From Truepera radiovictrix DSM 17093 (lineage in GTDB: Bacteria > Deinococcota > Deinococci > Deinococcales > Trueperaceae), in contig NC_014221.1 of NCBI RefSeq assembly GCF_000092425.1, forward strand, positions 2,609,001-2,673,000: a DNA stretch of 64,000 bases, written 5' to 3'. How positions within the stretch are numbered: the first letter of the stretch is position 1; the number at the start of each line of letters is the position of its first letter. The notes below the pieces were generated by a model. That model saw only the letters and a list, made by a program, of their open reading frames with translations, was not told the origin of the DNA and searched no databases. The translations under genes were made by a program, and so were the position numbers. Shown one piece after another: positions 34,406 through 43,473 of the stretch.

Positions 34406-35362
34406 GTGACCGTGCTTCTATTTATCCTCCGGCGCTGCGTTACCGCCGTACCCACGCTCATCATCGTTACGCTCATGGTCTTCGGCATCCAGCGCGCGCT
34501 TCCCGGTGACCCGGCCCTTATCATCGCGGGCGAGCAGCGCGACCCCGAGGTGATCGCCTACATCCGCGAGCGCTACCGCCTGAACGACCCGGTGCCCGTG
34601 CAGTACGTCGCTTGGCTTGCGCAGGTGGTGCGCGGCGACCTCGGGCGCTCTATCCGCACCAATCAGAGCGTGACCGAACTGATCCTCCAAAAGCTGCCGG
34701 TGACGCTCCAGCTCGCCCTCTTGAGCATGCTGGTCGCGCTTCTTATCGCCATCCCCATCGGCGTGCTCTCGGCCGTGCGCAAAGACACCGCGCTGGACTA
34801 CGCGGGCACGCTCTTTGCCCTCTCGGGTCTCTCGGTGCCCAACTTCTGGCTCGGCATCCTGCTCATCCTCGTCGTCTCGGTTCAGTGGAACCTCCTACCC
34901 GCGTCCGGTTACGTCGAGTTTAGCCGCGACCCCGTCGAAAACCTCCGGCGGATGATCATGCCCTCGCTGGTGCTCGGCACGGGCCTCGCGGCGGTTATCA
35001 TGCGGCAGCTGCGCGCGTCGATGCTGGAGGCTCTCAAGCAGGACTACGTGCGCACCGCCCGCGCGAAAGGGCTCTTCGGGCGGCGGGTGGTGCTGCGCCA
35101 CGCACTGCGCAACGCGCTCATCCCCGTCGTCACGCTGATCGGGTTGCAGATGGGCGCCCTGCTTTCGGGCGCCGTGCTGACCGAACAGGTCTTCTCCATC
35201 CCCGGCTTCGGCAAGCTCATCGTCGACGCCGTCTTTAACCGCGACTACGCCGTGGTGCAAGGGGTGGTGCTCGTCACCGCCACCGCCTACATCGTGATCA
35301 ACCTGCTCGTCGACATCGCCTACGCGCTCCTAAACCCGCGCATCGGGGTGGGGCGGGCGTGA
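34406..35362 (+). CDS. peptide ABC transporter permease (DppB-type)
   Basis: The 318-residue permease has six membrane helices and the binding-protein-dependent EAA-type loop (LEALKQDYVRTARAKGLFGRRVVLRHALRNALIPV), with ILRRCVTAVPTLIIVTLMVFGIQRALPGDPA at the N-terminus. The GTG at 34406 is the longest start; GTG 34412 has better spacing from GAGAGGG. It overlaps the next permease by four bases (GTGA). Confidence 0.95.
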   Translation: MTVLLFILRRCVTAVPTLIIVTLMVFGIQRALPGDPALIIAGEQRDPEVIAYIRERYRLNDPVPVQYVAWLAQVVRGDLGRSIRTNQSVTELILQKLPVTLQLALLSMLVALLIAIPIGVLSAVRKDTALDYAGTLFALSGLSVPNFWLGILLILVVSVQWNLLPASGYVEFSRDPVENLRRMIMPSLVLGTGLAAVIMRQLRASMLEALKQDYVRTARAKGLFGRRVVLRHALRNALIPVVTLIGLQMGALLSGAVLTEQVFSIPGFGKLIVDAVFNRDYAVVQGVVLVTATAYIVINLLVDIAYALLNPRIGVGRA

Positions 35363-36237
35363 CCGGAAGCGCGCAGCGTTTGGCGACGGGGCTCGAGGCG
35401 CGGCCGCAGGCGCAACACCGCGCGCTCAAGCGGCTCCTGGGCCGCCCGTTGGCCGTTCTCGGCGCCATCATCATCCTTGTTTTTGTGATGCTGGCGCTGT
35501 TTGCCCCACAGATCGCCCCCTATGACCCGGCCCGCACGGACTTTCTGGCGGTGCGCCAAGCGCCCAGCAGCACCTATCTGCTCGGCACCGACGACGTGGG
35601 GCGGGACGTCTTGTCGCGGGTGATCTACGGCTCGAGGGCCAGCCTCGTAGCGGGCGTCTTGTCGGTGGTGATCGCGCTCGGTTTGGGGGTCCCCCTGGGC
35701 CTTTTGTCGGGCTACTACCGCGGCGCTCTCGACGAACTCATCATGCGCTTTACCGACGCGCTCCTGTCGTTCCCCTTTCTCATCTTGGCTGTGGCGCTCG
35801 CCGCCGCCTTGGGCCCCAGCTTGCAAAACGCGATGATCGCCATCGGCATCGCTTCGGCACCGACCTTTATCCGGCTGACCCGCGGCCAGGTGCTCGCCAT
35901 CGGCGCCGAGGAGTACGTGCAGGCGGCGCGGGCGCTCGGCGTCGGCGACGGGCGCATCCTGGCGCGGCACGTGCTGCCCAACGCCTTGGCACCGCTTCTG
36001 ATTCAAGCGACGCTGACGATCGCCCAGGCCATCATCGCCGAGTCGTCGCTGTCGTTTCTGGGTCTCGGGGTGCAGCCGCCGACGCCGAGTTGGGGCGGGA
36101 TGCTCAACACCGCCAAAAACTTCATGACGCAAGCGCCCTGGATGGCGATCTGGCCGGGGCTCAGCATCTTCGTCACGGTGCTCGCCTTTAACGTGTTCGG
36201 CGACGGGCTACGCGACGCGCTCGACCCACGTGAATAA
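35359..36237 (+). CDS. peptide ABC transporter permease (DppC-type)
   Basis: The 292-residue permease has an N-terminal cytoplasmic arm, LGTDDVGRDVLSRVIYGSRASL (family motif), six membrane helices and the EEYVQAARALGVGDGRILARHVLPNALAPLL coupling loop. The GTG overlaps the DppB stop by four bases. Together with the preceding two genes it forms an importer without its own ATPase; an ATPase elsewhere must energise it. Confidence 0.95.
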   Translation: MTGSAQRLATGLEARPQAQHRALKRLLGRPLAVLGAIIILVFVMLALFAPQIAPYDPARTDFLAVRQAPSSTYLLGTDDVGRDVLSRVIYGSRASLVAGVLSVVIALGLGVPLGLLSGYYRGALDELIMRFTDALLSFPFLILAVALAAALGPSLQNAMIAIGIASAPTFIRLTRGQVLAIGAEEYVQAARALGVGDGRILARHVLPNALAPLLIQATLTIAQAIIAESSLSFLGLGVQPPTPSWGGMLNTAKNFMTQAPWMAIWPGLSIFVTVLAFNVFGDGLRDALDPRE

Positions 36238-36288
36238 CGCCGCACCGAGCGCCGTGCGCGCAGCCGTTCACCGTTAGAGTAGGGAGTC

Positions 36289-36831
36289 ATGGTCCTCTTT
36301 GATCTTCTCTGGTCGTTCGGCAAAGTCGGCGTGTTCGGCTTTGGCGGCGGCCCCTCGATGATCCCGCTCATCCAAGCTGAGGTCGTGGACGTGCGGGGTT
36401 GGCTCACCCGCGAGGAGTTTTTGGACGCCTTCGCCTTCGGCAACACCCTGCCAGGACCCATCGCCACGAAGCTCGCGGGTTACGTCGGCTACAAAGTCGG
36501 CGGCTGGGGCGGCGCGCTGGCCGGGCTCGCGGGCATGACGGTGCCGACGGTTCTAGCTATGATCGCACTCGCCACCCTCTACCTGCGCTTTCGCGACCAC
36601 CCGGCGGTCGGGGGCTTTCTGCGCGGGGTGCGGCCCATCGTCATCGCGCTTTTAGCGCTGGTGGTCTACGAGTTTTTGCCGAGTGCGCTGGGCAGCCCGC
36701 CGCAGTGGCTCGCCAACTGGGCGCTCTGGGCGCTCGCGGTCGCGGCCTTCGTGCTGTCGGTGCGCTTTAACGTCCACCCGGCGCTGCTGATCGTCGCTGG
36801 GGGCGCGCTCGGCGTGGCGTTTTTCCGTTAA
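36289..36831 (+). CDS. half-size chromate transporter (ChrA family)
   Basis: The 180-residue protein is a single-domain CHR transporter with about six hydrophobic segments. It has GKVGVFGFGGGPSMIPLIQAEVVD and FAFGNTLPGPIATKLAGYVGYKVGGWGGALAG, the N-terminal family signatures. Half-size ChrA proteins usually come as a paired homologous set that work together; no second copy is next to this one. TAGAGT ends eight bases before the ATG. It lies in the same direction between the permease genes and the transpeptidase, which suggests a small anion or peptide role rather than chromate only. Confidence 0.85.
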   Translation: MVLFDLLWSFGKVGVFGFGGGPSMIPLIQAEVVDVRGWLTREEFLDAFAFGNTLPGPIATKLAGYVGYKVGGWGGALAGLAGMTVPTVLAMIALATLYLRFRDHPAVGGFLRGVRPIVIALLALVVYEFLPSALGSPPQWLANWALWALAVAAFVLSVRFNVHPALLIVAGGALGVAFFR

Positions 36832-36842
36832 AGAGGAGTTTT

Positions 36843-38429
36843 ATGGTTGCCTACGACTTCCCCTACCCCTCGCAGCGGATGCCCGTGATGGCGAAGAACG
36901 TGGTCGCGACCTCGCAGCCCCTGGCGGCGCAGGCGGGGCTCACGATGCTCTACCGGGGCGGCAACGCCGTCGACGCCGCCATAGCCGCCGCAGCCACCCT
37001 CACGGTGGTCGAACCGACCTCGAACGGCATCGGCGGCGACGCCTTCGCCATCGTCTGGGACGGCAGGCGGTTGCACGGCCTCAACGCCTCGGGGCGCGCC
37101 CCGGCGGCGCTCACGTTGGCGCGCTTCGCGGGGCAGAGGAGCGTGCCGCTGCGCGGCCCGGATTCGGTGACGGTGCCGGGGGCGGTGTCGGGGTGGGTGG
37201 CGCTCTCGGAGCGCTTCGGGAGGCTGCCCTTTACGCAGCTTTTCGAGCCCGCGGTGCGCTACGCGTCGGAGGGGTTTCTGGTCTCCCCGCTGACCGCCAA
37301 GGCGTGGGCGGCGGCCGAGAGGGTCTTTGCGGACACCCCTGAGTTCGCGCAGGCGTTTTTGCCCGGGGGGCGAGCGCCCAGGGCGGGGGAGGTGTTTCGG
37401 TTCCCCGAGCAAGCGAAGACTTTAGAGCGCATCGCCGAGACGAAGGGGGAGGCGTTTTACCGGGGTGAGCTGGCCGCGGCCATGGCCGCCTACGTGCGCG
37501 CCTCGGGGGGGCTTTTAAGCGAGGCGGACCTCGAGGCGCACCGCGCCGACTGGGTCGGGACGATCTCCCAGGGCTACCGCGGCGTGGCGCTCCACGAGAT
37601 CCCACCCAACGGCCAGGGTCTGGCGGCGCTCCTCGCGCTGGGCATCTTGGAACACCACCCGCTCGCCGAGCTGCCCGCGGACTCGGCCGACAGCCTGCAC
37701 CTGCAGATCGAAGCGATGAAGCTCGCCTTTGCCGACGCGCACCGCTACGTCGCCGACCCCGAGAGCATGGACGTGCGCGCCGAAGACCTCCTCGACCCGA
37801 ACTACCTCGCGGCGCGCGCGCGGCTCATCGACCCGGAGCGCGCGTCGGTGCCCGCGTGCGGCGTCCCCAGACGCGGCGGGACGGTCTACCTCACGGCCGC
37901 CGACGAGAGCGGCATGATGGTGTCTTTGATCCAGTCCAACTACTACGGCTTCGGCTCCGGGCTGGTGGTGCCGGGGACGGGGATCAGCCTGCAAAACCGT
38001 GGGGCGGGGTTCGTGCTCGAGCCCGGTCACCCGAACGTCGTGGCGGGCGGCAAACGCCCCTTTCACACCATCATCCCGGGGTTCGTCACGCAAGGGGGGG
38101 CGCCTTTGATGAGCTTCGGCGTTATGGGCGGCCCCATGCAGCCCCAAGGGCACGTGCAGATGCTCGTGCGGCTGCGCGACTACGGCCAGAACCCGCAGGC
38201 GGCTTCGGACGCGCCGCGCTGGCGCGTCGTCGAGGGGCTCGAGGTCGCCGTCGAGCCGGGCTTTAAACCCGACGTGCTAGACGAGCTGGCGGCGCGGGGC
38301 CACCGCCTCACCCAGACGCCGCCCGAAGCGAGCTTTTCGTTCGGCGGGGCGCAGCTCATCCTGCGGACGGAAGGTGGGTACGTAGCGGGGTCGGACGCCC
38401 GCAAGGACGGGCAGGCGGTGGGGTTTTAG
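36843..38429 (+). CDS. gamma-glutamyltransferase-family protein, cytoplasmic
   Basis: The 528 residues follow the Ntn-hydrolase gamma-glutamyltransferase pattern: NVVATSQPLAAQAGLTML, GGNAVDAAIAAAATLTVVEP, and the autocatalytic site GGTVYLTAADESG with the nucleophile Thr at about 347, then QNRGAGF and RPFHTIIPGFV. There is no signal peptide, so it acts in the cytoplasm, closer to the YwrD/oxamate amidohydrolase (HpxW) branch than to exported Ggt. AGAGGAG precedes the ATG. It may process a gamma-glutamyl or amide compound imported by the upstream transporter. Confidence 0.88.
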   Translation: MVAYDFPYPSQRMPVMAKNVVATSQPLAAQAGLTMLYRGGNAVDAAIAAAATLTVVEPTSNGIGGDAFAIVWDGRRLHGLNASGRAPAALTLARFAGQRSVPLRGPDSVTVPGAVSGWVALSERFGRLPFTQLFEPAVRYASEGFLVSPLTAKAWAAAERVFADTPEFAQAFLPGGRAPRAGEVFRFPEQAKTLERIAETKGEAFYRGELAAAMAAYVRASGGLLSEADLEAHRADWVGTISQGYRGVALHEIPPNGQGLAALLALGILEHHPLAELPADSADSLHLQIEAMKLAFADAHRYVADPESMDVRAEDLLDPNYLAARARLIDPERASVPACGVPRRGGTVYLTAADESGMMVSLIQSNYYGFGSGLVVPGTGISLQNRGAGFVLEPGHPNVVAGGKRPFHTIIPGFVTQGGAPLMSFGVMGGPMQPQGHVQMLVRLRDYGQNPQAASDAPRWRVVEGLEVAVEPGFKPDVLDELAARGHRLTQTPPEASFSFGGAQLILRTEGGYVAGSDARKDGQAVGF

Positions 38430-38623
38430 CGCCATCGACAAACGGCGATGGCTTTAGAGCACCCGGGCCGGCAGCGCCGCCGCAGCACCTCTGTGGTAGC
38501 GCCTCTGTAGACGCCGCACGCGGGCACCGACGCGTGACGTGGGGGCGCACGTGGGGGCGCTGTCAACCGCCCCCGTCAGCGGTGCCCCCACCACCACCAC
38601 CCCGTTGCGAAGAACACGCTACC
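38430..38623. other. intergenic region, nothing recognised
   Basis: The 194 bases between the converging transpeptidase and permease genes hold no supported gene or clear terminator. Confidence 0.4.
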
Positions 38624-39964
38624 TTACGAGCCGAGCTTCCCTTTCACCGTCGTGCGCGCGCGCCCCCATAGGGCGTACCACACGAGGCTGAGCAAGACGA
38701 GCCCCAGCCCCGTGAGCTGCGACGCCGTATCCATCGTCGCGATCACCGCGAGCGCCGCCAGGCCGCCGAGCGCGGGTAGCCAAGGGGCGAAGGGTACGCG
38801 AAAAGCGGGCCTGTAGGCTTCCCCCCCAAAACGCCGCATCGCGATGACGCTCGCGGCGAGCAGCGCGTAAGACACCATAAAGAGCGCGCTCGAAACCTCA
38901 GCGAGGCGCGGCGCGGTGCCCGTAAGCGCCAGAGCAGTCGCCAACCCCCCCGTGATGAGCACCGCTCGGTAGGGGGTGCCGCGCCTTTTCTCGAGGGTGG
39001 CGATCCCTGCAGGTAAGATGTCGTCGCGGCCCATCGCGTAGCCGATGCGCGAGGCAGCGAGCACGGCGGCGTTGACGCTCGAGGCCGTCGCCAACAGTCC
39101 ACCCAGGAGCATCGCGACGCGGCCAAAGGTACCCAAAAGGCGCGCGGCGGCCGTGACGAGGGCCGTCTCCGCGTCGCCGAGTTCGCGCGTCGGCACGAGC
39201 CCCGTCAGGGCGTAGAGCACAGCGGCGTAGAGCAAGGTCGCCAGCACGACCGAGCCGATGATGGCTCGAGGCAGGTTCCGCTCTGGCCGCCGCACCTCCC
39301 CCGCTACAGTCGAGATCTTTTCAAAGCCCGTAAAGGACACGATGATAAGGCCGAGCGCGCTCAGCACGCCGCTCCAACCAAAAGGGAGAAAGGGGGTGTG
39401 GAGGTCGGGGTCGCGCTGGAACAACCCAGCGGTTACAAAACCGCCGAGCAGGAGCACGAGCAGGGCCACGATCACGACCTGCAACCGCCCCGTGAGCTTG
39501 GCGCCGAAGTAGTTGAGGGCGGTAAAGAGGGCACCACCCCCTACGATGACGATCCAGGGTGCGAGGGGCGCGAGGTCGGTGACGAACTGCGCCAATCCCA
39601 CCAGGTAGAAGCCTCCGGCGAAGATGAGGCCCAACCAGTTCGCGGGGCCGACCACAGCCCCCGCAACGGGCCCCAGCGTGCGGGAAACGAGGTGGTACGA
39701 ACCGCCCTCTTGCGGCATGGCGGTTGCCAGTTCGGACACCACCATCGCCGTCGGTAAGACGATAAGCCCCGCGAGCAGAAACGACACCACGGCCCCCGGA
39801 CCCGCCCGCTGCGCTGCGTCCGCTGAAAGCACGAAGATACCAGCCCCCAACATGGTGCCGAGACCGACGGCGATCGCGCCGGGGAGATGTAACGTCCGTG
39901 AGAACGACCCTTCGCTCGTCGCCCCCTTGTTCACCCTGCTTCGCTTCGACACCCCTACCTCCAA
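38624..39964 (-). CDS. APC-family amino acid permease
   Basis: A twelve-helix secondary transporter for amino acids. The 446 residues start with a short charged arm followed by SRTLHLPGAIAVGLGTMLGAGIFVLSADAA (family helix-1 signature), EGGSYHLVSRTLGPVAG, and ITSFTGFEK-like IIVSFTGFEKISTVAGEVRRPERNLPRAI. The start could also be the GTG four codons in. It is divergent from the FKBP gene. Confidence 0.9.
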   Translation of the reverse strand: MEVGVSKRSRVNKGATSEGSFSRTLHLPGAIAVGLGTMLGAGIFVLSADAAQRAGPGAVVSFLLAGLIVLPTAMVVSELATAMPQEGGSYHLVSRTLGPVAGAVVGPANWLGLIFAGGFYLVGLAQFVTDLAPLAPWIVIVGGGALFTALNYFGAKLTGRLQVVIVALLVLLLGGFVTAGLFQRDPDLHTPFLPFGWSGVLSALGLIIVSFTGFEKISTVAGEVRRPERNLPRAIIGSVVLATLLYAAVLYALTGLVPTRELGDAETALVTAAARLLGTFGRVAMLLGGLLATASSVNAAVLAASRIGYAMGRDDILPAGIATLEKRRGTPYRAVLITGGLATALALTGTAPRLAEVSSALFMVSYALLAASVIAMRRFGGEAYRPAFRVPFAPWLPALGGLAALAVIATMDTASQLTGLGLVLLSLVWYALWGRARTTVKGKLGS

Positions 39965-40191
39965 TCTCGAGCAGGTTACCGGACCCCCACCTCAGATCGC
40001 CACCACCCGAGCGGCTTCTAGCGCGAGCCCCGGTGCCGAGGCAGCGCCGAGGTTGAGCCAACCTCGGACGGTCGCGCGTTGCCGAGCGGGACCGGCGGCC
40101 CCTAGACCTTCGACCCCGCGCGACATCCTTTCTGCCAGCCTGGTTTACCCTGGCCTACAGGGCGCCGCGCGCGGCGCCGGTTAGGAGTCTT

Positions 40192-40620
40192 ATGACGACG
40201 GCAAAACAGGGCGACACCGTTCGCGTCCACTACCGCGGCACCTTGGCCGACGGCCGCGAGTTCGACGCGTCGTTTGGCCGCGAGCCGCTTGAATTTACGC
40301 TGGGCGCCGGGGAGGTGATCGCCGGCTTTGACAAGGCGGTCACCGGCCTCGCCCCCGGCCAGTCGCGTACGGCGCATATCAGCGCCGACGAGGCGTACGG
40401 GCCGCACCGCGAAGAGATGGTGCTCGAGGTCCCGCGCGACAACTTCCCCGACGGCATCACGCCCGAAGCGGGGCAGCAGCTCGAGCTCACCCACGAGGAC
40501 GGTCAGCGCATCCCGGTCCTCGTCACTGCCGTGAGCGAGGCGTCGGTGACGCTAGACGCCAACCACCCGCTGGCGGGTCACGACCTTACCTTCGAGGTCG
40601 AGCTCGTGGAGATCGTTTAA
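40192..40620 (+). CDS. FKBP-type peptidyl-prolyl isomerase (SlyD-like)
   Basis: A cytoplasmic folding helper that isomerises prolyl bonds. The 142-residue protein has the FKBP core VRVHYRGTLADGREFDASFGREPLEFTLGAGEVIAGFDKAV, then an IF (insert-in-flap) chaperone domain (HREEMVLEVPRDNFPDG) and DANHPLAGHDLTFEVELVEI, all SlyD-like. It lacks the His-rich C-terminal metal tail of E. coli SlyD. TAGGAG precedes the ATG. Confidence 0.95.
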   Translation: MTTAKQGDTVRVHYRGTLADGREFDASFGREPLEFTLGAGEVIAGFDKAVTGLAPGQSRTAHISADEAYGPHREEMVLEVPRDNFPDGITPEAGQQLELTHEDGQRIPVLVTAVSEASVTLDANHPLAGHDLTFEVELVEIV

Positions 40621-40722
40621 ACCGGTCCCGCCTACGACAGCGTAGGCACACCTCAAACGGTGGCCTCGGGTTGTCATTTAGCTACTCGTAACTACTTGGT
40701 AGTAGCGACTTCATAGCGCTTT

Positions 40723-40761
40723 GCCAGCCGTCCGCCAGAGCTCTGGACGGCTGGCGCTTTT
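40723..40761 (+). terminator. rho-independent terminator after the FKBP gene
   Basis: GCCAGCCGTCC (40723-40733) and GGACGGCTGGC (40745-40755) form a perfect 11-base-pair stem with an 11-base loop, followed by GCTTTTCG. It lies 100 bases past the FKBP stop. Confidence 0.85.
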
Positions 40762-40887
40762 CGTTGCCGTTTACGGCAAGAGCGCCCCAGCTGTTTTATC
40801 AGCAGTTCTACGGGCGACGACCGGCACCGTTTCGGAGAGCGCGCAAAGGGGCGCCTTTTCGGGGCCTTCCGTGCAGGTAGCTTGTCA

Positions 40888-41169
40888 ATGAGTCACATCG
40901 TTGCTTTCGGTGAGTACGAACTTCTGGAAGCAGACCGTCCCGCAGATGCCCCAAGCGGCACCACCGTCTCTCTAGAAGCCTGGTGCTACGGAGAGAGCGA
41001 CGAACTAGGCTACTTCAGGCTGGAAAAACCGTGGTTCGGCAGCGTAGCCAATGAGGCCATTTTTGTCCGTCCGCCCGTGCCACCTGAGGAACGTGAAACC
41101 TGTCTAACCGGAACCGAAGAAAGAGGCGAGGTGCCATGTGTCTTTAGCGGACTACTCAAATACAAATAA
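40888..41169 (+). CDS. hypothetical protein with lower-GC codon use
   Basis: The 93-residue protein (from ATG 40888; TTG 40882 also possible) is acidic and has no signal peptide. It contains two cysteines in a late CLTGTEERGEVPCVF segment. Its codons use A and T in third positions more often than neighbours, a sign of recent acquisition or weak selection. It ends 11 bases before the next gene, with which it probably forms an operon. No family recognised. Confidence 0.5.
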   Translation: MSHIVAFGEYELLEADRPADAPSGTTVSLEAWCYGESDELGYFRLEKPWFGSVANEAIFVRPPVPPEERETCLTGTEERGEVPCVFSGLLKYK

Positions 41170-41179
41170 AGGAGCGACG

Positions 41180-42037
41180 ATGAAGAGGTCCTTTTTCCTT
41201 CTTCTCCCCCTCGCCCTCCTCCTCACCGCCTGCCCCGCCGCAGAAGGCCCCAACCCCCCCGAACCACCGGAGCCGGAGACCATCACGCAGCTTGGCCGCG
41301 TGCAGCTCGTCGAGACGACGGGCGCTGGCTTCCCCGAGTCCACCTCCGCCGTCGCCTCATTTAACGAAGTCCCCGACGTTCGTGCGCCCGACAACCCCTT
41401 TGCGTCCTCCTTGGACACCTGCTTCATCACGCAAGACCGGGACGCCAACCCGCCTTTTCTAGGCTCCCCCGGTGGCGTCATCCCCGGCCGCGACCTAGAT
41501 GCCGGGGAGGCTATCACGGTGTTCGCCGGTGAGCAGACGCTCACCACCCTCCGCCGCGAAGATGGGGACGACCCTTTCTATCTGCAAGATGACCAGAGCC
41601 TCGGCGCGCTGCCCGAGGTGCCGCTGAGCGTGTCGGTGCCGGGGGCGGAGTTTCCGGCGTTTGAACGTGCGAGCTTCGTCGGCGCGCCGCGCCTCGCGCT
41701 AGGTGCGCCAGAAGCGTCCGAGCCCATCACGCCGGAGAGCACCTTTACCTGGACGCCTTTTACTCCGGCAGACGGTTACAGCGCTGTCTTCTTGAGCGCC
41801 GTGCAGCTCGACCCGGAAGCTCCGGAGAACGGGGTTTTCCTCGCGTGCTTGGCGAGCAACGACGGCACCTTTGCGTTCCCGGAGGCCACGAAAGCGGAGC
41901 TCGAGGCAGCGGGGTTTGTCGGCGGCGAGCTGTTTGCCGTCGGGCGTTTTACCAGCCGCGTCGAACGCGCTGAGGGAGCGGCGCTCTACCTTCAGACGCT
42001 TAGACAAGAGGTGCTTTTTACGGGTTCGGGCCTCTAA
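41180..42037 (+). CDS. hypothetical lipoprotein
   Basis: From ATG 41180 (AAAGGAG upstream) the 285-residue protein has a lipoprotein signal (LPLALLLTACPAAEG) and a proline-rich linker, then beta-strand-rich segments such as FTWTPFTPADGYSAVFLSAVQLDPEAPENG. The latter resembles an Ig-like or fibronectin-like arrangement but is not assignable. It follows the small hypothetical gene. Unknown function. Confidence 0.65.
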   Translation: MKRSFFLLLPLALLLTACPAAEGPNPPEPPEPETITQLGRVQLVETTGAGFPESTSAVASFNEVPDVRAPDNPFASSLDTCFITQDRDANPPFLGSPGGVIPGRDLDAGEAITVFAGEQTLTTLRREDGDDPFYLQDDQSLGALPEVPLSVSVPGAEFPAFERASFVGAPRLALGAPEASEPITPESTFTWTPFTPADGYSAVFLSAVQLDPEAPENGVFLACLASNDGTFAFPEATKAELEAAGFVGGELFAVGRFTSRVERAEGAALYLQTLRQEVLFTGSGL

Positions 42038-42097
42038 GGCTCGAAGAGGGACATTTGGCGGCAGCCCGCGCGGCGCGTTTTGGCTTATCGTAAAGGG

Positions 42098-42646
42098 ATG
42101 CTAAGACGCGCCCTTTCCCTTTTCGGCCTGCTGCTCTGCCTCTCGCTCGCCCCGGCCGCTTTCGCCCACGCGTTTCCGGTCATCGGCGAGCTGCAGGTCT
42201 CCCCCGAAACCCCCGCGCCCAACGAACCCTTTACCCTGACCGTCACCCTGATGGACCCCACGCAGGTGCCCGTCGAGGACGCCTACGTGTTCGCCGAGCT
42301 GCGCCCGCAGGGGCAGCCCGACGCCGAACCCGTGCGGGTCGAGCTCGAGGAGACCGAGGTGGGCGGCACCTACGTCGGCACCGCCACGCTCCCCGAAGCG
42401 GGCGCCTACGCCGTCTTTATGCGCGACCAGACCTACCGCCAAGAGGAGGCCACGGCCAACCTCGCCGAGCCCATCCAGGTCGGCGGTGCAAACGCCGTCC
42501 AGGGCTTTATCCTGCCGCCGACGGCGGTCGGTGGGGCGAGTTTGCGCACCTGGCTGCTCTGGCTGATTGGGTTGCCGCTCGTCGCGGGGGCGGTCGTGAC
42601 GGTGCTCGTCTTGACGCGCGGCGACACCACCCCCAAGACGGCGTAG
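42098..42646 (+). CDS. FixH/YtkA-like membrane-anchored secreted protein
   Basis: The 182-residue protein has a signal peptide (LFGLLLCLSLAPAAFA), an Ig-like domain (HAFPVIGELQVSPETPAPNEPFTLTVTLMDP, GGTYVGTATLPEAGAYAVFM) similar to the CopC/YtkA/FixH type, and a C-terminal membrane anchor (LLWLIGLPLVAGAVVTVLVL). ATG 42098 has TATCGT six bases upstream, which fixes this start over GTG/ATG frames further up. Such domains often sit near copper-handling or respiratory assembly proteins; none is next to it here. Confidence 0.72.
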   Translation: MLRRALSLFGLLLCLSLAPAAFAHAFPVIGELQVSPETPAPNEPFTLTVTLMDPTQVPVEDAYVFAELRPQGQPDAEPVRVELEETEVGGTYVGTATLPEAGAYAVFMRDQTYRQEEATANLAEPIQVGGANAVQGFILPPTAVGGASLRTWLLWLIGLPLVAGAVVTVLVLTRGDTTPKTA

Positions 42647-42685
42647 CGGGGCCGTGCTCTTCGGCGTGAGCGCGGGGGTGGGCGC

Positions 42686-43417
42686 GTGAGCCCCCTCGAG
42701 CAGACCTCCGGCACGCTCCTCAACATCGTCACCGTCCTCGTGGGCTCGTCGCTCGGGCTCGCGCTGCGCGGTCGGTTGCCGGAGCGCATCGTCCGCACCG
42801 TGATGCAGGCGATCGGCCTCACGACGCTCTTTATCGGCGTCGACAACGCCTTTGATTTGGGCGGGGTGGCCCGCCCCCCCGGGATCATCCTGGCGCTTAT
42901 GGCGCTCGCCCTGGGCGGGGCGCTCGGCGAGTGGTGGCGCTTAGGCGAGCGGCTCGAGGGTTTGGGCGAGCTGCTTAAACGCCGCTTTCGGGGGCAGGGG
43001 CGCTTTACCGAGGGGTTCGTGGCGGCAAGCCTCCTCTTTTGCGTGGGGCCGCTGACGCTCATCGGCTCGGTGCAAAACGGCCTGGTCGGCGACGCCTCGT
43101 TTTTGGTCCTCAAGTCCACCCTAGACGGCTTCGCCTCGCTCGCCCTCGCGGCGACCTTCGGCTTCGGGGTGGTGTTCTCGGTCGTCGTCATCGCGCTCTA
43201 CCAAGGGGGGTTGTCGCTCGCCGCGGGGCTTTTCGCCAACCTCATCCCCGACCCCGCGACCGACCCGCGCGTGCTGCTTGTCAATGGCGTGGGCGGGCTG
43301 ATGATCATCGGGTTGGGGTTGGGCCTTCTTGAGATCAAACGGGTGCAGGTCGCAAGCCTCCTACCCGCCTTGGTGCTCGTCGTGGGGCTCTACTACGCGG
43401 GGCTGCTGTTTTACTAA
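42686..43417 (+). CDS. DUF554-family membrane protein
   Basis: The 243-residue protein has seven or so hydrophobic segments and the DUF554/YdfK signatures: GTLLNIVTVLVGSSLGLALR, IGLTTLFIGVDNAFD, GSVQNGLVGDASFLVLKSTLDG and GLMIIGLGLGLLEIK. Its function is unknown; members are predicted transporters. A GTG start; TGAGCGCGGGGGTGGGCGCGTG contains no strong ribosome site. Confidence 0.85.
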   Translation: MSPLEQTSGTLLNIVTVLVGSSLGLALRGRLPERIVRTVMQAIGLTTLFIGVDNAFDLGGVARPPGIILALMALALGGALGEWWRLGERLEGLGELLKRRFRGQGRFTEGFVAASLLFCVGPLTLIGSVQNGLVGDASFLVLKSTLDGFASLALAATFGFGVVFSVVVIALYQGGLSLAAGLFANLIPDPATDPRVLLVNGVGGLMIIGLGLGLLEIKRVQVASLLPALVLVVGLYYAGLLFY

Positions 43418-43435
43418 GCTTTGCTCCCCAGTTTG

Positions 43436-43444
43436 TGCTAGACT
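43436..43444 (+). promoter_or_regulatory. extended -10 promoter
   Basis: TGCTAGACT is an extended -10 about 30 bases before the ATG at 43474. Confidence 0.45.
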
Positions 43445-43473
43445 GCGCTTAACGCCCCTTAAGGACGTGGCCT

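Noticed and set aside
36843-38429. Exported gamma-glutamyltranspeptidase
   Set aside because: No signal peptide is present, so the cytoplasmic YwrD/HpxW branch is more likely.
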